From NCBI GenBank assembly GCA_015501585.1, contig JADNRY010000149.1, positions 1-64,000 of the forward strand: 64,000 nucleotides of DNA, in the 5' to 3' direction. The notes beneath the pieces are model-generated. The model made no database searches. It was not told where the DNA came from and worked only from the letters and a program-made list of their open reading frames with translations. This stretch comes from Rhodocollybia butyracea. Its lineage: Eukaryota; Basidiomycota; Agaricomycetes; Agaricales; Omphalotaceae. Made by a program: the position numbers and the translations under genes. Every line of letters starts with the position of its first letter. Within the stretch, counting starts at the first letter, position 1. Positions 38,560-50,253 of this stretch are shown piece by piece.

Positions 38560-39387
38560 TCAGATGCTCTGCTCAAACATAAAATCGGTTCTCAGAGCAT
38601 ATTTGAGACCACTTGTTACTCTTTCTCCTCTGTGAACCAAACTTCGCTGCTGGAATATCAAGGCTCTCCCCACCCTGGGCTCAATGTCCAAAAATTTGGT
38701 TTTCCAGTCCATATCACCCTTTTTGATCAGGTTCCGGGGGGCTCTGAACCGTGTAGCACCACCTTCGACGACATCGGTGTCTGAACCATTGAGGTAAACC
38801 TGGATTGTTACTCGAGATTTCCGTCCGTCTGGCAGCTCTAATCTTCCGTCGAGATGCTGTTTGAAGAAATGCCCCGGTCCATACCGAAGGAAACTGAGCC
38901 GCTCGTTGAGACTTGGATATAAATCAGCATACTCTTGGTAGCAAGAAATGAAAATATACCCGACTAAATTCCAAGTCCCCTGGCCTTGGCTCCCGTCTCC
39001 CACTATTCTATGCCATTTACTCCCTTTTTCTATCACCCCGATGTCATTCTTAACGAATGGAAGTACTCTTTCGTAAATTTATTTCGCAGCAGCTTCGTCA
39101 AACCGCAGAATTCGGTCATTATGTCGGTAACTAGTATTCAAAACCTGGTTTTCGATTTCGAATGAGCCGTTGCGGAGCAGTGCGGGCTGCCAGCCCTTGC
39201 CACCGTCAGATTCGGTAGATTCTGCAAGAGTTATAAGATCCTTGCATTCTTCTGGAGAGAACAGGTTATCTATGATAAGCGCGTAGGCTCCAGAATACGA
39301 TTTGGCGAGGGGCGTTGAGGTGAAATCGATGTAAGAAACTAAAGGCTTGATTGCAGTATTACGCACGGCGATCTTTAGGACGCTCAT
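38560..39387 (-). CDS. Prolyl-4-hydroxylase-like 2OG-Fe(II) oxygenase with an in-frame stop
   Basis: Two exons (39387-38960, 38911-38560) form one frame of 260 codons including an internal TAA at 39081-39079. The jelly-roll signature is complete: HFFKQHLDG supplies the HxD iron ligands, LVHRGERVTSGLKYALRTD supplies the distal His and the 2-oxoglutarate-binding basic residue, and LSFLRYGPG and TIQVYLNG match the family. The N-terminal third has ALIIDNLFSPEECKDLI, QVLNTSYRHNDRILRFD. The stop lies in AAAK-stop-IYERVLPF, where homologues have no gap and simply a residue, so it most likely replaced a sense codon. Either the gene is newly inactivated, the stop is read through, or there is a sequencing error. 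No intron of workable size removes it. Confidence 0.75.
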
Positions 39388-39982
39388 GGTGAGGACGGAT
39401 AGAAGTCAGAATGTAAACTGATTCACTGGTATGTACTTAAAATTTGAAGTACACAGCTTGACTCGAAGTCCGGTTCCGTTCTGGCTCGGAAAGTAACCTC
39501 GGGCCCGCACCATTTGAACAAAGTTACATCCGTCTCGTGTACGCGTCATATCCTAAAAAGGGAAGTGAAGAATTTATTAGGACTTCAACAGAGGATAGCG
39601 CCATGACAATCAGTAAACACTCTCGCCTTACACTTGCAACTCCGAGTCTGGGATAGGAAATCGGAATCTCCGACGGATCAGTCTTCCCCACCACTCCTAA
39701 GTAGGTTACACCACTACTACCACCACCGACCCGTATTTAGACCCAGAATCGCTAAAGGCACCGAGCACTGGGAAACACTGGCAATCGTTCATCCAACTGT
39801 TCCAAAACCGTGTATCATCTTGCAAGCACGAATCAACGAGTGTTATGTTTCTTTGAGTTCATCAAGTTCATACTTCGCATCCCCTTGCTTTTCATGTCCT
39901 AATTCTGTCAATGAAGACTATCAAATTAAGTAAAAAGAGGAGGCTACTGGTGGGATGTGCTTCATTCATTTACTTATGCAAC
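39388..39982. other. Intergenic, no gene seen
   Basis: Between the oxygenase start and the 3' end of the AtuA-like gene. ACC/CCACTACTACC-type low complexity occurs near 39710-39730. No supported feature. Confidence 0.5.
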
Positions 39983-42403
39983 CTACATTCTACTAAGTGA
40001 ATGCTGCTCTTGCCTCATTACAAATCTCTCTGGAATTTCAACCTCCCGTGCCCTTAGATATTCTCCAACGCTCTTCCCCAACGGGTCAACTAAGCTCGAT
40101 GAGCTCACCCCGTCTTCAAGGATTCCAAAAATAACAAAGTGCACCGCACGGATATGTGGCATCTCGAATCGAGTTATAGGATGCGGTTGCGAGTTTGCTC
40201 CTGCAGGATATGCATCTCTGCCCAATAACTCCCTGACTTTTTCAATCGTCAGTAGCGACCGAAGCCAAGGCCATGCCTCCGAGTTTGCATCTCGGACCCA
40301 GAAGCCAACGTTGGCATTGCCGCCTTTATCTCCACTCCGGGCCAAGACAAGAGTACCTAAAGCGATGGGTTAGCAGAGAACAAGATGTCGAGATCTTACA
40401 CTCACCAAGGGGCACTCTCTTCGTCGAGCCAAAGCTTGTCAAATCTTCCCTATCTTCAGGGTCATACGATATTTGACCATTGAAAGCTTCGGTATGTTTC
40501 TCTTGGATCGGTGGGATATCGATAGTATGCTCATGCCAACCCGACTCAACTTTACCGCTGCTCTTATTGTCGTCTTTAATTTCTGTACCGATGTGTACGC
40601 GCATCGATATCTCCATCTGTGGAATTATCGCTGGGAAGAACTTGATATAGGGCTTTGGAACCCCAGAGCGAAAGTCAAGGCTCCTAGTTACTGCAGTCAG
40701 TATTATCCACAACAGATAGCTACCAGCACTTACCCAGTTAATCCTGGATATCCAGCCATACCCTGTGTCAAAAACATGTTTGAAAATTGACTTATCACTT
40801 CCTTGGTTGGGGCTTGCACGAAATGTCTTATCATAGCAGTACATTCTTTCTCGGAATTAGGATCAAAGCTTCTTGATCCAGATTCGGCAGTGGCTGGGAG
40901 CGAGTGAAGACCGTAACCATAAAGGTCAATAGCGATCTTAGTGAACTTTGAAGGGTCGATTTTTCTCATCACCTGCAGTGAATTTATGAGGATCGATAGA
41001 TTGAGAGAGGAATTTGTAGCAATGGTAACTTCCTACCTGCATTTTCCAACTCTCATACTTTTCTTTGATATTCAACCCTACGGCAAACAAAGTTGACTCT
41101 GCCTGGTATCCAGCCAGTGAGCACACCGCGAGCTTGGTAGTCGGGGGTGGTGGGGATCCTTTTATGCCCCATACTTTGACTCGATTCTTTTCGCCAGGGA
41201 CATCCTCGACATGGACACCTTCCAGATTTGCTACAACATCTGGATTGAGGTACTTTGGCCCTTGAATCTCATATACAAGCTGTGCAGTCACTGTATCGGC
41301 AGTAACCGCACCATTAGATCCAGGATGCATAGTGATGATACTTGAGCCGTCGTGTGAGAGCTCAAGAACGGGATATCCGAGGTCGAAGAATTTAGATGAC
41401 TCTGAGCCAGGATTTGGGAAGATGGAGGGAAAGTCGCAGAAATTGCCGCCAGTTGTGTACTGCGAAATGTGATCAGCAACTTGTGTACTTGCATTCAGAA
41501 ACAAAACGCACAGCTCCGCACTCCGTAATATGTCCTGCTACGAGGCTACCGGCGAGTTCATCCCAGTCAGTCAAAGACCAGCCATGCCACCTGCGTGAAA
41601 ATTGAGTACGATTGAATATGATGATAGGTGTTGCTTACCATGCTCCTAGCGCCATGACTGGAGAAGCATCGCATACCCGACCACAAATGATAATCTGCGC
41701 GCCATCTTGTAAAGCTGCAAGGATACCACGCATGCCCACTATTGGCGGGGGCATTAGTCAACATCTAAGATCATCGGCCAACAGAGAGGCTAGACTCACT
41801 GTAAGCATTTGCACTAACAATCTTAGCGACCTCTTCTTTGCTCTTGAAGGCATCATTCAACGTTTGTCCGGGGATATCCAAATGCGGGAACACCTTCCCT
41901 TCGCCATTTAGACTGGCTTTAACGGGGCCAATAACATTATCGCCTTCAACCCAAGCCATTTTGATTTGGCCCAACAGCCCCTTGGTCTTCAATTCCTTCT
42001 TTATCTCTTCATACAATGCCCGAGGATTCAATGCGCCTCCGTCATGAACCCACTTGATTCCACGTTTAGCGATTTCCTCTGCTGCGGTAGCCCATCGAAG
42101 CTGGATTAGAGGAGACTGTTCGTAGCCAAGCTCAGGACGGTCCATCATCTTGAAAATGATCATGTTGATTTAAATTTCATCTCGTTACAGTAAACCGTAC
42201 CTCCAGTGCTCTCCAAGGAATATTTACTTCTGCTAGATAATCGCTGAAGATAGCATCAAGAGGGCCTTCCGTCGCGAGCCGGTACAGTTGGTCTGGTCCA
42301 TCTCCGATTGCTCCTGAGCTACGCAAGTATGTGAGAAGAGGTAGCAAGGGATGCAGCAAACATACGAGTTGCCTATCCTGATTGGTCTCCGCGAGCTTGT
42401 CAT
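39983..42403 (-). CDS. AtuA-like DUF1446 protein
   Basis: Nine exons (42403-42366, 42318-42201, 42148-41800, 41738-41639, 41590-41512, 41459-41037, 40972-40734, 40683-40406, 40356-39983) give 665 aa. The start MTSSRRPIRIGNSSGAIGDGP is the family N-terminus, followed by LAEVNIPW, GIKWVHDGGALNP, QIIICGRVCDASPVMALGAWW, AGHITECGA, YTTGGNFCDFP and YPVLELSHDG. The C-terminal domain has the AtuA signature LARSGDKGGNANVGFWVR. In bacteria AtuA takes part in acyclic terpene (citronellol/geraniol) breakdown; fungal members are fused N- and C-domain proteins of unproven function. All introns are GT-AG. It shares a 356-bp divergent promoter region with the M64 peptidase. Confidence 0.9.
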
Positions 42404-42759
42404 GGTGTGGAATGTCTGAACAGAGACTGTGGTTATATGGTTTTATAAGGCATAGAACGTCAGCTGCTGTATGGTATCGTGATTAAATAAACCGGGTATG
42501 TGCTATTCGAAGATTTCGTGGAAGATCCGGAACTCTTCGAAGACTGAATAGTTACTCCAGGCTCCTGCTTTGGAACGTGTGACTCAACCGTGTTAAAGCG
42601 AAAGTAGGATGGTCAAGAATTGTATTTATCAGCATCCTCAAGAGTCATCTGCTCGGGTAGGGAAGACTTGTTGCGGCCTCTGAGAATGGAGTGAGCGCTG
42701 CGATCACATGTTGAGCGCTGAGCGCCTAATCGTTGTTTCAATCTTTCTCGTTCCCAATC
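42404..42759. promoter_or_regulatory. Divergent promoter region, AtuA-like and M64 genes
   Basis: 356 bp between two opposite start codons. AGCGCTGCGATCACATGTTGAGCGCTGAGCGC near 42696-42724 contains three AGCGC words (longest run not repeated here). No known operator recognised. Confidence 0.4.
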
Positions 42760-44868
42760 ATGGCGAGGATAACGCTTTTACTAGCTCTAGCGGGACTTTT
42801 GGCATTTGGAACAATCGCAGGCGCTGGTGAGGGGATAGTCGATCAACATTCAGGCAGTTCACACAATAGAAAATGCCTTTACGAATTCGGGCGCGAAGAT
42901 ACAACTCTTGTTACTGACACAGTTCAGGTCTCCTTTACTGCCGTTGTCAACCCTCCCTTACTGGAAATACAACCACTTATTGTCTCTGGGCCGTCTGAGA
43001 ATCGGGTAGACCTTGTGTTCTTTTCAGATGGATGCAAGTAATTTCTCGTGACTGATAGAGCGCGAAGTGGTTTACAGTCCCCGCGTAGATATCTTGGAAG
43101 AAAGGGAAAAGTTCATACAAGATGCCCTCCGTCTTGCTGAGGACGTTTCTGGCAACCAGACTTTTAATACGGTCAAACCACTATTGAACTTTTGGGCGGC
43201 GTTTACCCCCAGTGAGGAAGTGAGGATTGGCGTACATCAGGTCTGCTAGCTTATTGACGCACATTTGTAGAGTGGTGTAGGCACGGGTGGAAAACCTAAA
43301 AAGTACATTTCCAACAACGTTTCGTTAGTTTTCATTCACATACTTCAGGACTCCGTACGGCCTATATCGCGATGGAACCGAGCTTCGTGCTGTATACTAC
43401 GCTTATCCCGAAGTCGCAGACGCTGCATGCACTTCTATGGGTCAGCAGTGTGATTTCCCGATTTTACTAGGCAACGACCCTCTCTACGGTGGTCTTGGAG
43501 GCAGATTTACTGTAATCACATCGTCGATACTCAATGGTCCGCTGATTCTCCGACACGAATTAGGTCATTCTATTATTCCCGTCGGCGAAGAGTATGACGG
43601 AGGCTTTGCGTATTTCGGTGCCAATGCGTATCATAATTTGAGTGAACCTGTGCCTTGGACTCATTGGCAGGAGAAGGATCAAATACTCTCCAACATGGGT
43701 CCACGGGTTGAACGCAGTGTAATGCCCTTGCAAATTTATCCTTGGACGCTCCTTAACACATCTTCCCCTTATACCAGCACTTTTATCTCCTCCGGCACCT
43801 TCCCCCGCTATCTTGTTCGCTTCTCCCTCTCGGGTCTTCCTAGCAAACACGACCTCCGCGTTGAACTAGATGGGAAAGACCTTGGGTGGGAGCCAAAGCC
43901 AGGGTTGGGTGTTGATCGATGGCATTATGATATCAAGCTCGGTGACGGGTGGGACCCGGAGGCAGGGAGAATCCATCGGGGCGGACTAAAAGCCGGGTCT
44001 CACGAACTCAGTTTCGTTTTGTTAAACAAAGATGGGGAGGGGGAGGCCCAGTTGTGTAGTGCCGAGGTGCTGGAGTTTGGCTCAGAGGAAGAGTTATATA
44101 CCTATTGACTGCTGCCAACGATCAAGTTACTAACGAAAGCGTTCTATGTAGGTTTGTTTCGGCCCCAGGATACTACGGTGTTTTCCCTACGTAAGTGGAA
44201 ATTCATTGTTTCTACGACTTTCACTTGACTTAAATTTCTTCCTTCTGCCAAATCTCCGCGCCTCCCCTGGTCTCACTCATTGCAACTATAGGTATTCTGA
44301 TACCAATCTGACCTCTTACCGACCAACAAATGAAGACTGCCTCATGCGCGTTGTCACCACACCCGATTTCTGCAGCGTCTGCCTGGAGGGCCTTTGGCAT
44401 GCGCTACTAGCCCGCGTACGATTGATCGACAGTTTTGTTGTCGTAACGCATGACTCTGCCCCTACGGGAGATGAAACCGAGCATGTAGAGGATAAGGTGA
44501 CAATTGAAGTAAAACTTGTCCCCCTTGCCCAATTTCGGTTGGACTCGATACAGTCCAGCTTAGGACTGTCTAGATCAGGGAACAATAACGATGATTCTAT
44601 CCGAGCCCTTGCGGAGTCAGAATCATATACCATTACTTGGACCCAGGATGGTATCCCTCTTCCTCAATTTACGAACATGACGAGAATCGAGGTTCAAGTG
44701 GTTGGTGGCTATGATGGATTTGTGATCGAAGAAGCTGAAGCAACGAAAGGAGGGTCTTACGTGGCATATACTGTTACTGTCCAGTTTTACACACCAGAGG
44801 TGAGAGTGGATAAAGAAGGACATATGAGTGATCAGAGGAAGATGATGATTTCGTCGCGCGCGCTCTGA
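42760..44868 (+). CDS. Secreted M64-family zinc metallopeptidase
   Basis: Six exons (42760-43037, 43078-43219, 43271-43302, 43349-44092, 44152-44190, 44292-44868) give 603 aa. MARITLLLALAGLLAFGTIAG is a signal peptide. The catalytic site is RHELGHSIIPVGEEYDGG: HELGH supplies two zinc ligands, the catalytic Glu and, with GEEYD, the M64 pattern named after bacterial IgA peptidase. Family landmarks around it are VDLVFFSDG, EEREKFIQDALRLAEDV, SGVGTGGKP, YGLYRDGTELRAVYY, LLGNDPLYGGLGG and, late, TNEDCLMRVVTTPDFC. The protein is probably extracellular. The substrate in fungi is unknown. Exon 3 is 32 nt; the preceding intron uses GAA|GTGAGG. Confidence 0.9.
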
Positions 44869-45967
44869 TTGGACACTTGTGCTGGTATTCATTTCCAGTG
44901 TTTCCTTGTTATCTGTACACAATTACACAATTACTTGATCTTTCCGTTTACCGCTTCTCCAGTCTTGATCGTCATGAACCCATGAGCCTGGGAGAAGTCT
45001 GCCGATTCACTTTCATTTGCCTTGTCAAATCCAATGACATTCCGTTGGTGGTTGCTAGATATGGCGTACTGCTATCGATTCGAGCCTTAATGACCACGTC
45101 CAGATAAATAATCCACTGTTCCTGCAAAATAAAATTCATACATATCATACTTGATTTAATCGAGTTTAATCTATGATTACTGAAGTCTAATCATCGAGTG
45201 AGTAGCCTTTACCGCAGCGGATTTGCTGAACATTTCCACCTCGTAAGGTCGCAAGGAAATGTACGATCTCAACCCGCCTCGTATGGCCGAAAGTGGTTGA
45301 GTCTTTTCAGCTGAGACACGCATGCTCAAGTATTGCAGAGCCTGGTGAGACAGAGACCTAGCTTACTTTTCTCTCTGTCTTGCCAGGTGTGTTGTCAAGA
45401 ATTCTTTTCCTGTCATTGTACAGTAGTCTCTTACTTTTCTCTCTCTCTTGTCAGTGTATTCAAGCGAAAAACCCACCCTACGTTTTTCTCCCTCCCTTTA
45501 TATTTGCTTATTGGACTATATCTACAGTTATTTCTATGTATTTCGCGTCTCAATTGATTCAAGGCCTTCGAGGCCGTGTTTTTGGCTACTCCCACGTCCG
45601 ATAACTTGCGATGATGATTAGATGGTTCAAGCGAACTTGAAATTTGAAGGCACTCGAACAAAGTACTTAAGCGCTCCAGGGCGAATATTGGCATGTGATG
45701 GCGTTTGACACGTGGCCTCATTCTCAGAGCGCCTAATCTATGCTCTCAGTCCACGCTACTTCACCGGCCTTTGGAACCAAGTGCAGAGCGCTGCCGAAAA
45801 CCGACTGTGACGGTGTTATGCTCCCTCGCTGATGGTCACTACTGAGGAAGTTATACAGTTTATGCTAACAGACATGTGTTCCGCACGACTTCTGCGTGGG
45901 ATTGGATTGCTGAAATGAAAACGCCTCGTTTATCTTGGACCCATACTTTTGCCAATCATATCTCAAG
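44869..45967. other. Intergenic, 1.1 kb, no gene seen
   Basis: Contains a TTAATCGAGTTTAATC block near 45155 that resembles the palindrome upstream of the secreted-repeat gene, and duplicated TTACTTTTCTCTCT tracts near 45363 and 45432. No supported gene. Confidence 0.45.
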
Positions 45968-47388
45968 ATGCTCGCAGCTACGCTCGCAGCTCTATCCCCG
46001 GGACTGCTTGTTGGTTTCTGGCTTATCTTTCGAGGCACTTCCGAGTCACCCGATCTGGCTGGTACTGAACCAATATCACTAGATCTGCTCAGGAAGAAGG
46101 TGTGTTATGCTGCGATATTGGTGTGAGCAGTTCTGCTGATACATTCTCGCCGTTCTCGTATCTGGTACAGCTCCCATCAGACTTGACAGAGTGGCGCACA
46201 CACAAACGCTATATCACATCTTGGAACTATTTGCGCCCAGTTCTTGCTAGCCATGGATACAAGCTATGGTCCTTTGACCCTGTAAGGGCGCGCATCCTTT
46301 CTCCTCCGGGGTGGGACCATGGCGCCTCGAATGGATTTCTGCATATATCGCCTGCGGGACGAACTACATACGGAGCAGGTCTTGGTAGATTAGCCGTTTC
46401 AGTGAGATAAGTTTGATTTAGCACTGCGTACTTTCCTGATGCACCCGGCCCTAAGAGAAGCATGCTTTGGCCCGCTCGCCATGATCATGGAGACGTGGTG
46501 GTTCGCGTATTATCCGTAGGTGGACAGGGCGAACGTTCGCTGAAAATCCAGCGTCAGGTAGCTACACCACCCGAGGCACTGATGCGTTCCAATCATGCTC
46601 TTCCCATGTTTCGAGAAATCGTACTGCAAGACATTGTTTTGGGCATTTATCCACGCGTTACTTCTAATTTGGCGGATATCTTTATATCAGAAAATCTGTC
46701 TTTTATGGAGAGAGATGTGATGGAGGTATTTTCGCAGTGTTTAGAGGTACGTTTTTCTCTTGTTGCTTTGATTCTTGCTCAGTGTCGGTATTCCTAGGCC
46801 CTAGACTTTCTTCATCAAAATCTCATAGCTCATCTCGTAAGCTCATTGAACTATCCTCGGTGTACATCTTTTCAATTTATTGTTAGAACATCACCTTCGA
46901 TAGTTTTCTCGTTGACTTCCCACCTCTTTTGCAATCTCATGTAACTCGGCCTCCCACAGGTTGTTGTCGGGTGTATATCACAGGCTTTGATTACGCTGTC
47001 TCCTTCCCCGCAAGTACACCACTCCCTGAGCGTTACTGCTACGGGGAGTCATTCTTCTTCGACCAATCTGGTTGTCCACGAAATAAGTTGAAAGCACCAG
47101 AGATTGTGGACTTGATCAATCCCTTTTCGCCGTTCCCTGTGGACTGCTGGCAGTTTTCATCTAGTTGTTTGGCGTTGACGATAGATCCATCTGATGAAGA
47201 GCTTGCTTTGGTTCGTGTTCGCGTTATTTCTTCGTGCATTTTTCATTGGAGTGGTAATAATCTGTTGTATTTATCAGAATCAGGCTGTTTATAAACTCTT
47301 TGGTGCAATGGTCTCAGACGATCCAACCTGTAGACCGTCCGCTTCAGAAGCGTTGGTTGTTTTGCAAAATCTTATTCATTCGCCTTAG
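45968..47388 (+). CDS. Kinase-like protein, probably a pseudokinase
   Basis: The N-terminus MLAATLAALSPGLLVGFWLIF is a hydrophobic anchor. After an intron (46100-46170) LPSDLTEWRTHKRYITSWNYLRPVL is typical of agaricomycete kinase-like proteins. The domain then runs DVVVRVLSVGGQGERSLKI, MFREIVLQDIVLGIYPR, ALDFLHQNLIAHL|NITFDSFLV, VYITGFDYAVSFP, PEIVDLINPFSPFPVDCWQ and a closing MVSDDPTCRPSASEAL. The HRD triad reads H-L-N across an intron (donor CTC|GTAAGC) and the DFG position reads G-F-D, so catalysis is doubtful. Exons between 46260 and 46440 could not be joined cleanly; a stop (46408) lies in the simplest reading. Function unknown. It may be partly decayed. Confidence 0.6.
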
Positions 47389-48242
47389 GCGTGTTTGGAT
47401 ATCACACTGTATTTATGTAATGTCATTTATACTAGTACTGTACATGAATTGTAAAGTCGCTTGGCGTTGCTGAACGAAAGAGTGAATGACCTTGGAAGTG
47501 AGCACCGATGACGACTCATCGATGCGAACTAACCAAGGATAAAACAAACTCTAACTCGATATTCTGCTATCAGAATGTTGTTCCAGCGAAGTTATTCTAG
47601 CGCAAGTCCAAGTTGAAGCTGGAGCTACGCGTTGAATGCGATCAATTCAGCTTCGAAATTTTGGTGGAGCTCCAAATCGGTAGAAAATCCAGCAAACGGT
47701 GGGTCAAAATCGGTTGGTAGACGGAAGAGATAGAAAGCTTAAACCGGTATCCAGGCTAAGCTCGAGTAGCAGCAGTGAACCTTTTTCTGTTCCACTGAAT
47801 ATCGAGGTTCTTTGTGTTCCTAGCCTCCTGAGTATATTAGCGCAGAGCGGAAAAAGCAGTTCGATTATAGGAGACGCCGGCGGCCGAAATCATGGGGTAC
47901 ACCAATGTACGGTCGAACAGTCCAAGACCAGGCTTGAGATTGGATCTTGGAGGACCATATCTTGAATTTTAGCTTTCGTTCTTGAGACGGGCAGACGCGC
48001 ATTCCGAGTAGTCTGGTCTGTCTGATGAGCGTTGGGCGGGGAAGAGAACAACTTCTCCTTTCGGTTTCCTCAGTATTAGTGGTATAAGCGGACCGGATTT
48101 CTCACGATCAACAAAGCATTGATCACTTTTACGTCGTTTTAGCTTTTGGCTTTCTTTTGAAATACTTTGATGTTACTTTCCTCCTTCTTGCTTTGACGCG
48201 TTATCTTGGATTCTCTTCCTTTTTTCTTTCTAAATTTTAAAC
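47389..48242. other. Intergenic, promoter of the CaaX-protein gene
   Basis: 0.85 kb without a gene. The last 150 bp are strongly pyrimidine-rich and end TTTTAAAC directly before the ATG, a typical strong fungal leader. Confidence 0.5.
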
Positions 48243-50253
48243 ATGGCTCTAACACAGACAGCAACTATACCTGGTCCTGGTCCGTCTTGGGATGAACAAG
48301 TTGTTCCGGCTTTAAGGAAACGTGCGTTTGTTCACTGTTCGCATCGTGAATGCAAGCTAAGCAAAGCAATTGCAGGTCTCGAGAGCGAGAGCCGGACATT
48401 AGCTCGCCGAATCTCAGCTATATCTATGTCGTCCGCCGAGACTGCTGATTCGCCAGCGGCCCTCACCATACAAAATAGCACCAGCAGTAGTTCGGGTCGA
48501 CCTGGGTCACGTTCACGAACTTATTCGCAGCCATATTCACACCAAAATAATCGGCGAAGCGATACCAGCAAAGCCTCTTCGTCATCACGCCCTACCTCCC
48601 CGCCGAATAAAGCGAGCCAATCTAGAATTCCTCTTCCTCAAAGATCACGCAGTCGGACTGAAAGTATGACTGGTCGCATAAAGTCACCAGCCCCAGGCGA
48701 AGTGCCGCCCGCAGACCTTTGGGTCGTCCACGAACGCCCTAGCCATTCGCGGCTGGTAAATGAACCAGCTCCTTTTCCACCACCTGGCTCAAGCGCCTCT
48801 TCTGTCGATGGAGTGCCGGAACCACGGCAATCTACAGACTCCGAAGAACGTCCGTTTGAACACTGGTACCGTGGTGAAGTATCACGAAATGGCGGTGTAG
48901 GGGAGTATCGGGTCGCCAAGCGGCAGGAGATGCTTGAGATTGCAAATTATGGTCATAGTCGGAAGCCAAACCCGATAACGGATACTATTGATACGGCTAG
49001 ACGGCGGCGAGGTAGACCACGAGCCGATAGCTTGGGAGAACGGACGAGCTTTTACCTGGACGAGAATCAGGCTCAGGATGCTGAGAGGGTTTTGGATGAG
49101 GATCCATTGACAGACGTGGATGGAGAACATGAGGAATATTACGACCCTATGGAAGAGTATTACCGGCCTGGCTCTACAGAACCTGATAACGAGACATCGC
49201 ACAGGACTACTACCCCAACTCCAACCAACGTTCAACGACCATCACGTATTCCCAGGTCTACTACACCAACTCAAATGCAGCGCGGCCAGAGCGAACCGCC
49301 ATATTTTCCTGCTTCTATCGGAGAATCAACGTCAACATCCTCTAGTGCTCCAGCGACTCCTCGTATTCTACCGTCTGGTAGCAAACCCCAATCTCAATCA
49401 CAAAACCGAGCCCGAGGTGCGTCTCCAGCTGGAGGCTCTAGTTCGACCTCGAGCAAGGGTAAACCCAAATCATCAGCGTCGCCATCCCCTTCTTCCAACT
49501 CTCGCATGGCAGCCTCCAAAGCGACGCAAGCCAAACTTGCTCAAAATAAACGACAAAAAGAAAGAGAAGAAGAGCATCGTAGAAGCATCGCTGCGTATCC
49601 TGATCCCGGTGATGATTTGATGAACGCGATACCTACCTGGACTCAGCCTATACCAAAAGCAGGAAACTGGGATGATGTACGTCGCGCTATCGTAAACGCT
49701 TTTGTATACGGCGGGAAACTTCGTTTTCGTCATGCTCACGTACTCTTTTCTCAAATAGGTCGTGCTACCTGTTGTGGCGCGGAAGAAAGGACTGAACGGA
49801 CACTACGAGCAAGCGGACGGGAGAATACAAACAAAGAAGGACGAAATCCCAATTGCTCCTGCACCTGGAACATTTGGGTTTGATCATTCGAAGTACCGAC
49901 CACCACGAAATCTAGACGGAGCAGAAAGTATACCCATGGACGAGTTTGGCACGAGGAATTCTCGAGAACGAAACGGAGAGGTTGACGAGGATGAGCCTTA
50001 TGATCAGAATCCAAGAACGGAGACTGCACACGACCAGATACGGTCACAGACGAAGACGGTTCACCCAGGATACCCACAACCGCCATCGAGTCCGTTGCCG
50101 TTTGCCGAATACCCTCCGATGCCGTCGAATGGTAGAGTGGAGGAGCCTCCACCTATGTCGCAGATGAAGGCTGACATGGATGTTGAAAGGGGAAGAAGCG
50201 GAGAGGACGAGGAACATGGGAAGGGGGGTTGTTGTGGGTGTGTTATTATGTGA
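48243..50253 (+). CDS. Ser/Pro-rich protein with a C-terminal CaaX prenylation box
   Basis: Two exons (48243-49676, 49759-50253) give 642 aa. The first 35 residues (with WDEQVVPALRKRAF) look folded and are followed by long disordered Ser/Pro/Arg-rich sequence with SRSRT clusters. A conserved-looking patch, LWVVHERPSHSRLVNE and PFEHWYRGEVSRNGGVGEYRVAKRQEMLEIANYG, sits near residues 160-240. After the intron, VVLPVVARKKGLNGHYEQADG is another ordered stretch. The last residues are GGCCGCVIM: CVIM is a canonical CaaX box (Met at the end favours farnesylation), with two nearby Cys that could be palmitoylated. Expected at the plasma membrane or an endomembrane. I do not recognise a named family. 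Inferred role: membrane-anchored scaffold or polarity factor, unproven. Confidence 0.8.

Noticed and set aside
43220..43270. A 30-bp intron in the M64 peptidase
   Set aside because: A donor GAA|GTGAGG 21 bp upstream gives a normal 51-bp intron in the right phase.
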